The translations under genes and the position numbers were made by a program. The notes beneath the pieces are model-generated. The model had not been told where the DNA came from. It saw only the letters and a program-made list of their open reading frames with translations, and did not search any database. Below are positions 1 to 5,320 of a DNA stretch of 5,515 nucleotides, piece by piece. The first letter of the stretch is position 1. Each line of letters starts with the position of its first letter. Source of the stretch: Nanoperiomorbus sp963544155 (GTDB taxonomy: Bacteria; Patescibacteriota; Saccharimonadia; Saccharimonadales; Saccharimonadaceae); NCBI GenBank assembly GCA_963544155.1, contig CAUUDW010000019.1, positions 1 to 5,515 on the forward strand, given 5' to 3'.

Positions 1-68
1 CGAGCCAGCCAGGCGGGTCTGAAGGAAATGATGACGAGACGGAGAGTGGGGGATTTAGTGGTGAGGAG
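1..68. other. left edge, no supportable gene
   Basis: No gene can be supported here. Two plus-strand frames enter from the left edge and stay open into the end of the minus-strand gene that stops at 69. One of them (from base 3) reads as an acidic, Gly/Ser/Glu-rich tail ending near 123, and the other (from base 1) is more basic. Either could be the C-terminal end of a convergent gene, but composition alone cannot choose. No hairpin terminator is visible for the minus-strand gene. Confidence 0.2.
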
Positions 69-722
69 CTATTTCCAGTCAACGATAGTGGCATCGACCA
101 TAGCTTTCGCCATAGCATCATCTGAAGCATCGTTAACATCGTAGTAATGAGCCGTATCTAAATAATTAGCCGCCACGCCTAAAATATGCAGCTCATCCAT
201 CAGCACATGTGCTCGATCCAGTGCCGACACCGAGATAATAGGGCAGGCTAAAATGATCTTATCGACCCGAACAGGCTTGAGCCAAGTTACTGCCGCCTCT
301 AGCGGAGCCGGACTATCTAACCCATCATCGACCAGGATGACATTGTAGCCTCGTAAGTTTTCGGGCGAGACTTCCTGTGGCTCGATATTCTTATCTACCT
401 CAAAGATAGCTTGCCGGACTTTCTCGTCTAGCCAGCCGGCATATTCACCATAATAATATTGCTGCTCAGATTCGCTGAGCCGGGGATTAACTGCTACCAC
501 TCCACCGGGCATGACCATGGCGTAGTCAATACTTTCGTCGTCGATATGGATCGTCTTCATCAGCAAGCGTCTTAGGACGGCGTGCAGATTTACCGCTATC
601 TGGTAGCCGACTGCCACGCCGGCCTGGCTCAGTGCTACTACTGCCGTATTCTCATAGCGATAGAGAGGCATTAGCTCGTTAGCCAGCTTCACTCCCGCCT
701 CAGCTCGGGACTTAAAATACAT
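69..722 (-). CDS. phosphoribosyltransferase-like protein with degenerate PRPP loop
   Basis: This 217-residue protein resembles the stand-alone predicted phosphoribosyltransferases of the COG1926 type (type I PRTase fold, cytoplasmic). It opens with MYFKSRAEAG, the usual N-terminal pattern of that family. LSQAGVAVG (about 31-39) stands where members have a PRGG-type loop, and VILVDDGLDSPAP (128-140) is the PRPP-binding segment. The family's C-terminal F/Y-x-D-V-x-x-x-S-D signature appears as YYDVNDASDD (about 193-202). The two acidic residues of the PRPP motif are kept, but the phosphate loop that is normally TGAT-like reads SPAP, so normal PRPP chemistry is doubtful. The ORF is open back to an ATG at 833 (254 residues). 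I chose the ATG at 722 because family similarity begins there, the 833 start has no ribosome binding site, and a TATAAT box lies six bases before 722. The substrate is unknown. It is divergent from the winged-helix/recJ pair. The fold call is fairly sure; activity is not. Confidence 0.72.
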   Translation of the reverse strand: MYFKSRAEAGVKLANELMPLYRYENTAVVALSQAGVAVGYQIAVNLHAVLRRLLMKTIHIDDESIDYAMVMPGGVVAVNPRLSESEQQYYYGEYAGWLDEKVRQAIFEVDKNIEPQEVSPENLRGYNVILVDDGLDSPAPLEAAVTWLKPVRVDKIILACPIISVSALDRAHVLMDELHILGVAANYLDTAHYYDVNDASDDAMAKAMVDATIVDWK

Positions 723-728
723 GTGATC

Positions 729-758
729 ATTATAGCAAAGCCACGCCAAGGGTGTCTT
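729..758 (-). promoter_or_regulatory. probable leaderless promoter of the PRTase-like gene
   Basis: Read on the minus strand, a perfect TATAAT (734 down to 729) follows a weak -35 candidate, AAGACA (758 down to 753), after 18 bases. Six bases (GATCAC) separate the box from the ATG at 722, so transcription would begin at the A of the start codon. No Shine-Dalgarno sequence lies between. This supports the shorter gene start and a leaderless message, and leaves about 136 bases between the two divergent genes. Confidence 0.5.
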
Positions 759-825
759 TTGACCTTGCGATAGCCTGGGCTTTCTGCTAACATAATTTAC
801 AACAAGATCAGCCAAAGCATAAGAC

Positions 826-852
826 TGATACATTAGATAGGGAAGAAGGGGG
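826..852 (+). promoter_or_regulatory. candidate extended -10 and ribosome binding site for the winged-helix/recJ operon
   Basis: TGATACATT at 826-834 fits an extended -10 (TG, one base, then a 4/6 match to TATAAT), with no convincing -35. A start near 841 would give a leader of about 18 bases. That leader contains AAGGGGG (846-852), a good Shine-Dalgarno sequence six bases before the ATG at 859. The ribosome binding site is solid; the promoter is weak. An alternative pairing, TTGCGA (765-770) and TAACAT (788-793) 17 bases apart, is equally unproven. Confidence 0.35.
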
Positions 853-858
853 ATATAG

Positions 859-1179
859 ATGCTCGATGTGTTTATAACATCACGGGTCAGGCGTAAGATC
901 GTAGTGGTCTATGCCAAGTACCCGGATTTCAAAACACACGTGCGAGGGCTGGCTAAATTAATCAAAGAAGACCCCGGCAACATCCAGCGGGAGTTGCGCC
1001 GGCTGGAGAAAGCAGGCTTCTTAGTCTCGGAAAAACGGGGTAACACCAAGGTCTTCTCAACCAATAAGAGCTTCCCGATCTTTAAGGAGCTGCAGGCGAT
1101 AGTTATCAAGTCGCAGCAACTATCCAATAATCGTCAGCGCAATAGCCGCAATAGTGGCGGTGAGATGATTAGCCATTAA
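859..1179 (+). CDS. winged helix-turn-helix DNA-binding protein
   Basis: This 106-residue protein is a small ArsR/MarR-like winged helix, presumably a cytoplasmic DNA-binding regulator. Helices span roughly residues 3-20 and 26-36. The likely recognition helix is about 39-52 (DPGNIQRELRRLEKAG), followed by the wing at about 54-67 (FLVSEKRGNTKVF). The layout of helix, recognition helix with Arg/Lys and two-stranded wing is characteristic. The last 20 or so residues are Asn/Arg/Ser-rich and probably disordered. No cysteine metal site of the ArsR type is visible, so metal sensing is not suggested. The start has a strong AAGGGGG six bases upstream. Its TAA is followed by one base and then the recJ ATG, so the two are cotranscribed and probably translationally coupled. 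I infer that it either autoregulates this operon or helps RecJ at DNA; the ligand and operator are unknown. Confidence 0.8.
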   Translation: MLDVFITSRVRRKIVVVYAKYPDFKTHVRGLAKLIKEDPGNIQRELRRLEKAGFLVSEKRGNTKVFSTNKSFPIFKELQAIVIKSQQLSNNRQRNSRNSGGEMISH

Positions 1180-1180
1180 G

Positions 1181-2941
1181 ATGGCGTCGAAAGCACCTTC
1201 GGCGGATCGACCGGCGGAGCGGAAGCTAGCCAATCTTCCGCCCATCATTCGGAAGTTGCTTGCCGCTCGGGGCTACCAAACGGCTTCGGCTAGGCGGGCA
1301 TTTCTCCAGCCGGATTACCGGGCGACTGACTACGACCCATTCTTATTACCCGGCATGAAGCAGGCGGTCAAGTGGCTGGAACAAGCTCGAGCTAAGCAAC
1401 AGAAGGTAACTATCTACTGTGACTACGATGTCGACGGCACTGCCTCGGCGGCTATCTTGCTAGATGCGCTTCCCAGGTTCGGTCTGACAGTTGACTACTA
1501 CGTGCCTGACCGTTTCAAAGAGGGTTATGGTCTAAATAAAGAAGCGATCAAGCACCTCCATGACACTGGTACAGACTTAGTCTTGACGGTAGATAATGGC
1601 ATCGTCTCTTTCGACGAAGTTGATTATGCTAGTCAGCTGGGTTTGGATATGATCATTACCGACCATCATTCGCCCCGTGATACTTTACCTCGGGCGGTGG
1701 CGGTGGTAGACCCGAAGGTGACCTGGCGTGATCAGCCCAAGGCCTATGACGAGCATTTTTGTCTGCGGGATCGACGGCGACGACTCTATCCTTTTCTCGA
1801 CCTGTGTGGGGCGGGGGTAGCCTTCAAGCTGGTCGAAGCTCTAGGGCGGACGTTTCCCGACGACCTGCCGACCGGACAGGAGAAGTGGCTACTTGACCTG
1901 GTGGCGATTGCCACGGTCAGCGATATCGTGACTTTGGCGGACGAGAACCGGGCGCTGGTTTACTGGGGGCTAAAGGTGCTACAGAAGACCAGGCGTCCCG
2001 GTATCAAGGCACTGGTAGCGGTAGCGGGGCTAGATCTAACAGAGGTAGACTCGCAGGCGATTGGCTATATGCTTGGTCCACGCCTAAATGTAGCGGGGCG
2101 TCTAGCTAGCGCTCGTCTGGCGATAGAGCTACTAACGGCGACGGATAACGAGCGAGCACTCCAGCTGGCTACCGAGCTGGATAAGCTTAATCGTCAGCGC
2201 AAGGTCATCCAGCAGACTATCTGCACTCAGGCGTTAGAGCAGGTCAAGGCAGATCAGCCGGTAGCTATTGCGGTGGGCGATGGTTGGCACGAGGGAGTGA
2301 TCGGTATCGTCGCCTCGAAAGTCGAAGAGGCGGTGCTCAAGCCGACCTTTATCTTCAGCCGTCATGATGAGCTGGCTAAGGCGTCGGGGCGGAGCTTCGG
2401 GCAATTCTCGATCGCTACGGCGATTGAGGCGACGAGTAGCTTGCTAATCAAGGGCGGTGGGCATGCGGCGGCCGGCGGTGTGACTGTCCGGGTGAGCCAG
2501 CTGGATCAGTGGTGCCGGGCGGTGAATCAGCACTATCGGTCGCTTGGTTTGGGTGACCAGCAGAAATATTTCTACCCGCCACCGGACTTGATCTTAGATG
2601 ACTTCAGCGAGCTTACGCCGGACCTGGTCGAGATACTGACGATGCTGGAGCCATATGGTCAGGGGAATCCGGTGCCGACTTTCTTACTGCGGCATGTGAC
2701 GGTGGTAGAGCGACGCCTGATGGGTAGTGAGCAGCAGCATGTCAAATACACTTTCACTGATGCTCGGGGAAGATGCTTGCGGGCGATTGCTTTCGATGGT
2801 GCAAGTAAGTTCGATCTGATGCCGGGCGATGAAACCGAGCCGGTTTACGCTGACGCCTTGGTCGAGCTGTCGCTAAACGAATGGCGGGGTAACGTCTCGG
2901 TCGAGAGTAGGCTGATCAGGCTGACCGGCGAGCCGGAGTGA
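1181..2941 (+). CDS. recJ: single-stranded-DNA-specific 5'-3' exonuclease RecJ
   Basis: RecJ degrades single-stranded DNA 5' to 3' in RecF-pathway recombination, mismatch repair and base excision repair, using Mn/Mg ions held by DHH-family motifs. All expected motifs are present in order: DYDVDGTAS (81-89), DNG (138-140), DHH (161-163), the fourth Asp motif ending VSD (246-248), GPRLNVAGRL (299-308), then the DHHA1 half with WHEGVIGIVAS (369-379), SGRS (402-405) and GGGHAAAGG (425-433). An OB-like C-terminal region follows, with PYGQGNP at 491-497. At 586 residues it is close to the family's usual length and looks intact. Between VDPK (176-179) and YPF (203-205) lies a longer, basic stretch (RDRRRRL) than I expect in model RecJ proteins. 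The start is one base after the upstream stop, with no close ribosome binding site, which implies coupled translation; the N-terminus from about residue 20 matches the family. An intrinsic terminator follows at 2997. Confidence 0.95.
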   Translation: MASKAPSADRPAERKLANLPPIIRKLLAARGYQTASARRAFLQPDYRATDYDPFLLPGMKQAVKWLEQARAKQQKVTIYCDYDVDGTASAAILLDALPRFGLTVDYYVPDRFKEGYGLNKEAIKHLHDTGTDLVLTVDNGIVSFDEVDYASQLGLDMIITDHHSPRDTLPRAVAVVDPKVTWRDQPKAYDEHFCLRDRRRRLYPFLDLCGAGVAFKLVEALGRTFPDDLPTGQEKWLLDLVAIATVSDIVTLADENRALVYWGLKVLQKTRRPGIKALVAVAGLDLTEVDSQAIGYMLGPRLNVAGRLASARLAIELLTATDNERALQLATELDKLNRQRKVIQQTICTQALEQVKADQPVAIAVGDGWHEGVIGIVASKVEEAVLKPTFIFSRHDELAKASGRSFGQFSIATAIEATSSLLIKGGGHAAAGGVTVRVSQLDQWCRAVNQHYRSLGLGDQQKYFYPPPDLILDDFSELTPDLVEILTMLEPYGQGNPVPTFLLRHVTVVERRLMGSEQQHVKYTFTDARGRCLRAIAFDGASKFDLMPGDETEPVYADALVELSLNEWRGNVSVESRLIRLTGEPE

Positions 2942-2996
2942 GAGCCCGCATTATTTCATTTCTAAGGCAAAACGATGAAGAACATTAAGAGCCTAA

Positions 2997-3026
2997 GGGC
3001 ATCCCATGCGGGATGCCCGATTTTTT
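2997..3026 (+). terminator. intrinsic terminator after recJ
   Basis: A perfect nine-base-pair stem, GGGCATCCC (2997-3005) with GGGATGCCC (3010-3018), closes an ATGC loop and is followed by two bases and six T (3021-3026). It lies 55 bases after the recJ stop and works only in the plus direction, since there is no T-run on the other side to serve the convergent ASCH gene. Confidence 0.9.
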
Positions 3027-3038
3027 ATGCTTCGGATC

Positions 3039-3377
3039 TTAGACTAGCTCAAATCTAATGCCGATGACTCCGAATTGCGCTTGCTTCTCGGGGCTATAGA
3101 ATTCGTTAAGTGTGGCTATGAGGTTATCCTTGGTTGCGGCTTTGTCAGCTAGTATAGCGATGTCAAAATCCTTACATAAGTCAACGAATGAGTCGTAGTG
3201 TAATAGCCCGACAACCCTTGCTTGAACGCTTTTGTCATTAGATCCGGAAAACTCAATAAGGTCTCCCAGGTCAATCCGGCGACGTTTCTCGTCAAAAAGT
3301 CGTAATTCTATACGTTTTGTGCCATCTTTGATATAGCTAAAATACGGCTCTTTCAAATGCATCTTGTGCGTTTTCAT
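3039..3377 (-). CDS. ASCH-domain protein
   Basis: This 112-residue single-domain protein matches the ASCH family (PUA-like beta barrel). The signature G-x-K-x-x-E-x-R is complete at 19-26 (GTKRIELR), followed by DEKRRRIDLGDLIEF (29-43), which is typical of the branch with an ELRL..DEKR motif. The C-terminal VIGIRFE strand closes the barrel. Family members are thought to bind RNA or modified nucleosides, and one enterobacterial member (YqfB) is an N4-acetylcytidine amidohydrolase. The sequence alone does not show whether this one is an enzyme or an RNA-binding protein. No signal peptide or membrane segment is seen. It is convergent with recJ and divergent from the small membrane peptide gene. 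It looks more AT-rich than recJ (judged by eye), which may mean a different origin. The ATG at 3377 has no Shine-Dalgarno sequence but sits seven bases after a TACAAT box, suggesting a leaderless or near-leaderless message. Confidence 0.85.
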   Translation of the reverse strand: MKTHKMHLKEPYFSYIKDGTKRIELRLFDEKRRRIDLGDLIEFSGSNDKSVQARVVGLLHYDSFVDLCKDFDIAILADKAATKDNLIATLNEFYSPEKQAQFGVIGIRFELV

Positions 3378-3384
3378 GCTCTAT

Positions 3385-3390
3385 ATTGTA
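3385..3390 (-). promoter_or_regulatory. -10 box of the ASCH gene
   Basis: On the minus strand TACAAT (3390 down to 3385, a 5/6 match) ends seven bases before the ATG at 3377. Transcription would then begin at or one base before the start codon. No clear -35 was found at 16-18 bases, and there is no ribosome binding site, so the call rests on the -10 and its spacing. Confidence 0.4.
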
Positions 3391-3408
3391 CATGATGAAT
3401 GGAAGATA

Positions 3409-3491
3409 TTGACTAAGTAGCAATAGGTGGTACTATAGCGATATCTGGTATGGGCGTGGAGTCGCCATGTCTAACCAGCTAGTGAAAGGGG
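3409..3491 (+). promoter_or_regulatory. promoter and ribosome binding site of the small membrane peptide gene
   Basis: TTGACT (3409-3414, 5/6 match) and TACTAT (3431-3436, 4/6 match) are 16 bases apart, placing the transcript start near 3443. The leader of about 55 bases ends in AAAGGGG (3485-3491), six bases before the ATG at 3498. It points away from the ASCH promoter, so the two start regions share about 25 bases. Confidence 0.5.
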
Positions 3492-3497
3492 TCTCTG

Positions 3498-3617
3498 ATG
3501 GAGATCTTGGCATTTATCGCCTTTGTGGCGGTCATAGTTTTTATAAACAGAATGATCCGAAAGGGGGTGAATGCGGGAGTTAATGGGTTTATTAATCAGG
3601 TTAAGAAGAGGCTGTAG
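3498..3617 (+). CDS. 39-residue predicted membrane peptide
   Basis: I do not recognise this protein. It begins MEILAFIAFVAVIVFI, one hydrophobic helix from about residue 3 to 16, followed by NRMIRKG and then a tail that is amphipathic and basic (ending VKKRL). That charge pattern predicts an N-out, C-in single-pass inner-membrane peptide without a cleaved signal. Support for a real gene comes from a strong Shine-Dalgarno sequence at 3485-3491, a promoter at 3409-3436, and a stop codon that falls inside the first of two hairpins, the second being a terminator. It is a stand-alone transcription unit. Size and shape resemble type I toxins or small stress and membrane-regulatory peptides, but no antisense RNA promoter was found, so no function is proposed. 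A competing 38-codon frame (3467-3583) overlaps it, also with a modest GGAG upstream; it lacks any recognisable protein character. Confidence 0.6.
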   Translation: MEILAFIAFVAVIVFINRMIRKGVNAGVNGFINQVKKRL

Positions 3618-3626
3618 CCTCTTCTT
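3603..3626 (+). terminator. perfect hairpin overlapping the peptide gene's stop
   Basis: AAGAAGAGGC (3603-3612) pairs perfectly with GCCTCTTCTT (3617-3626) around a TGTA loop. The stop codon TAG (3615-3617) lies in the loop and the first base of the right arm. There is no T-run after it, so alone it is a weak terminator; it may protect the 3' end or affect translation termination. Confidence 0.5.
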
Positions 3627-3641
3627 GACCAACCCACCCCA

Positions 3642-3670
3642 GGCGCTATCTTGCGAGATAGCGCCGTTTT
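3642..3670 (+). terminator. intrinsic terminator of the small peptide gene
   Basis: GGCGCTATCT (3642-3651) pairs perfectly with AGATAGCGCC (3656-3665) around a TGCG loop, followed by G, four T, then CCTT. It is active on the plus strand only and isolates the peptide gene from the repeat array and the gene at 4066. Confidence 0.8.
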
Positions 3671-3695
3671 CCTTGTCAATCTGGTTGCTGTATCA

Positions 3696-3809
3696 TGCTG
3701 TGACCTGTCCAGCACCCAGCAGGATGCATAACGCTAAGCTACCTAAGCAAAAAGATACGCAATCCACGCTTTGTTATAACTAGCTAGCTTAGCTAACGCC
3801 TCAGCTGGG
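3696..3809. repeat. repeat unit A (palindromic subtype)
   Basis: This is the first unit of a repeat family that fills the 448 bases between the peptide gene and the Ppx-NDT gene. It begins TGCTGTGACCTGTCCAGCA. From 3715 to 3809 it forms a long imperfect palindrome: CCCAGC (3715-3720) with GCTGGG (3804-3809), an internal loop, then GCTAAGCTA (3733-3741) with TAGCTTAGC (3785-3793). It aligns with unit D downstream of the fusion gene: 51 of 59 bases match over 3696-3754, and 33 of 44 match without gaps over 3765-3808, while about ten central bases differ. About 20 bases before its start also resemble the ends of B and C. No protein-coding sense was found. It could be a structured RNA, a dispersed palindromic repeat or a recombination site. 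Confidence 0.75.
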
Positions 3810-3810
3810 C

Positions 3811-3908
3811 TGCTGTGGCCTGTCCAGTAGATACTAAGGCAAGTCTATTTACTAAAGAGACGCAGCGACTCATTGATTAACCTTAAGCAAGGAATGGACG
3901 ATGTGTCG
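3811..3908. repeat. repeat unit B (tandem with C)
   Basis: This 98-base unit starts TGCTGTGGCCTGTCCAG and directly abuts unit A. Its first 17 bases match the family start and the rest belongs to a second subtype shared only with C. The strongest blocks of identity with C are the first 30 or so bases and the last 35, which read AACCTTAAGCAAGGAATGG and onward. A local hairpin, GTCTATTT (3843-3850) with AAAGAGAC (3854-3861) and one mismatch, lies in its middle. Its 23-base left boundary (3805-3827) is identical to 5321-5343 at the start of unit D. Confidence 0.75.
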
Positions 3909-4007
3909 TGCTGTGAGCCTGTCCAGCTGATACCTGGGCAAACTACTTACCGAGAGGACATAATTACTCATCTATTCAACCTTAGACAAGGAATGGATGA
4001 TGTATCC
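3909..4007. repeat. repeat unit C (tandem with B)
   Basis: This 99-base tandem copy of unit B starts TGCTGTGAGCCTGTCCAG and ends with CAAGGAATGGATGATGTATCC. At 4008 the next copy begins with TGCTG but breaks off after five bases into GGTTATAATT, the promoter of the following gene, so the array runs directly into that promoter. The middle of C has diverged from B. Confidence 0.75.
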
Positions 4008-4015
4008 TGCTGGGT

Positions 4016-4057
4016 TATAATTTACTTAATATCTAGGAGTGGTTTTACGGAGAGGGG
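4016..4057 (+). promoter_or_regulatory. promoter and ribosome binding site of the Ppx-NDT fusion gene
   Basis: A perfect TATAAT at 4016-4021 lies just past the broken third copy of the B/C repeat. No good -35 was found at 16-18 bases upstream; that position falls within the conserved end of unit C. Transcription from about 4028 gives a leader of about 38 bases containing GAGGGG (4052-4057), eight bases before the ATG at 4066. The missing -35 leaves room for an activator acting at the repeat. Confidence 0.55.
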
Positions 4058-4065
4058 TAAGGAAT

Positions 4066-5316
4066 ATGAAAGTGATGTACATCGACATCGGGTCATCAAC
4101 TGTCAAGGTGTACGGCGCTGGTAGCGATGGCGCTGTACTTAAAGAAACAAAAAGCCTGCCGTTTAAGAATGAGTTCAGCCCGGAGATGGGGCTCTCGGAG
4201 AAGATGAAGCAAGAGCTGATTGATTACGTTAACCGAGCTAAGGGTAAGTATAAGCCGGTCAGAGTCAAGGTCTTCGCTACTGCTATTTTTCGACGACTAG
4301 CTAGGGCTGCCTATCATCGTCTGGCTGATGATTTCTTCGAGCAGACAGGGGCGTATTTCAATGTCGTGTCGCATGAGCTGGAAAGCTTTTACCTGGAGAA
4401 AGCTCTGTCGTCGGAATACACCGGCGGCGTGCCGCTGCTACTTATCAATATAGGTGGTGGCTCGACCGAATTAATCGTCAAAGAAACCGGTGAAGTAGTC
4501 GGAAGGTACAACTTGGAGGTTGGCGTCGGGACAGTGCTGAATGATTTCCCCTTCTTAAACGAGGCGTACTCTAAACACACTCTGCGTGAGGTCGTCGATA
4601 GCATAAGTAAGCAACTGCCCGACACTAAGCTGGCTACGCCGGTCGCTATTTATAATGGTGGTGAGCTGACGTACATGAGGCTAGCCGGCTACAACTTAGC
4701 GACGAATGATATATTTAGCGACCCTACTCACCCATGTGTGATTTCTTCCGGTGACTTTGCCGCCAGGAATGAGGAGATTTATCAGAAAATATCCATCAAA
4801 GAACTGGAGAATCTCATGCCGGATGATCCTCTATGGATGTATGGCGCTAGGGCTTGCTCGGCGATCGCTCAGGCAATAGTCGAGAAGTTTCAAGTCGAAA
4901 AACTGGTGCCGTCTGACTCTAATATGATTGACGGGGCTATAAAGCAAGAATATCGCTCGGTCGTTTTAACCGGTAGTTATCGTAAATGCTGGTCGTATAT
5001 CTCTAAGGTTAAGCATAATCTATTGGAGAACGGGGTGAAAGTGTTGAGCCCAAGGTATGACACGATAAAGAACTCCGGCGCAGATTTCATTGAATTTGAG
5101 GGCGAAGAAAATATGTCGCCTCTGGAAATAATGCGTTATCATCTGAACATGATTGACGGCTCTGATGCGCTGATAGTTTGTGACGTTGACGGCTACGTCG
5201 GAGCGTCAACTCTTATGGAGATCGGCTATGCTCATGGCATAGATAAGAGGATAATCTTTACCGAGAAGCCCGAGGAATACTCGCTGCAGATCGTGCCCGC
5301 CGAAATTGGATTATAA
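4066..5316 (+). CDS. Ppx/GppA-type phosphatase fused to nucleoside 2-deoxyribosyltransferase-like domain
   Basis: This 416-residue cytoplasmic protein has two domains. Residues 1 to about 292 have the actin-like ATPase fold of the Ppx/GppA family, which cleaves polyphosphate or pppGpp. Visible motifs are DIGSSTVKVY (7-16, phosphate-1 loop), FATAIFRR (70-77), HELES (103-107, where the family keeps a catalytic Glu), INIGGGSTEL (128-137, phosphate-2 loop) and NGGELTYMR (198-206). Residues from about 297 resemble nucleoside 2-deoxyribosyltransferases and related TIR-like folds: VVLTGSYRK (299-307), VKVLSP (324-329) and DALIVCDVDGYVGASTLMEIGYA (367-389 region), where Glu385 matches the family's nucleophile. 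It ends EKPEEY..PAEIGL. I have an impression of similar full-length proteins in Firmicutes but could not check. The reading frame is open to a GTG at 4039; I chose ATG 4066 because GAGGGG lies eight bases upstream and DIGSS then falls at the usual distance from the N-terminus. It is monocistronic and bracketed by repeat units. A role in alarmone, polyphosphate or nucleotide turnover, or in phage defence, is inference only. Confidence 0.82.
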   Translation: MKVMYIDIGSSTVKVYGAGSDGAVLKETKSLPFKNEFSPEMGLSEKMKQELIDYVNRAKGKYKPVRVKVFATAIFRRLARAAYHRLADDFFEQTGAYFNVVSHELESFYLEKALSSEYTGGVPLLLINIGGGSTELIVKETGEVVGRYNLEVGVGTVLNDFPFLNEAYSKHTLREVVDSISKQLPDTKLATPVAIYNGGELTYMRLAGYNLATNDIFSDPTHPCVISSGDFAARNEEIYQKISIKELENLMPDDPLWMYGARACSAIAQAIVEKFQVEKLVPSDSNMIDGAIKQEYRSVVLTGSYRKCWSYISKVKHNLLENGVKVLSPRYDTIKNSGADFIEFEGEENMSPLEIMRYHLNMIDGSDALIVCDVDGYVGASTLMEIGYAHGIDKRIIFTEKPEEYSLQIVPAEIGL

Positions 5317-5320
5317 GCGC

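Noticed and set aside
909..1127. A minus-strand frame inside the winged-helix gene.
   Set aside because: It is a shadow of a well-supported gene on the other strand.
2974..3058. A short frame (MKNIKSLRASHAG...) containing the recJ terminator, as in an attenuator leader peptide.
   Set aside because: No plus-strand gene follows that it could regulate, and there is no codon run typical of attenuation.
3467..3583. A 38-codon frame overlapping the membrane peptide gene, with GGAG upstream.
   Set aside because: The competing frame has a stronger ribosome binding site, a clear membrane helix and a stop placed at the hairpin.
3651..3679. Minus-strand TTGACA (3679 down to 3674) as the promoter of an antisense RNA against the peptide gene.
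   Set aside because: No -10 box lies at a usable distance; the position falls in the terminator stem.
3571..3783. A 70-codon plus-strand frame.
   Set aside because: It runs across two hairpins, one a terminator, and into repeat unit A, and it has no recognisable protein character.
3696..4012. CRISPR array or type III antitoxin RNA repeats.
   Set aside because: Units are 98-115 bases, similar along much of their length, without repeat-spacer alternation; the following gene is not a ToxN-like nuclease.
3873..4124. An 83-codon plus-strand frame with an internal 33-residue repeat.
   Set aside because: It lies in repeats B/C, crosses the promoter at 4016 and overlaps the fusion gene out of frame. 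The repeat-derived pattern is kept as a finding only.
4389..4625. A minus-strand frame inside the Ppx-NDT gene.
   Set aside because: It is a shadow of the fusion gene, which carries conserved motifs in this stretch.
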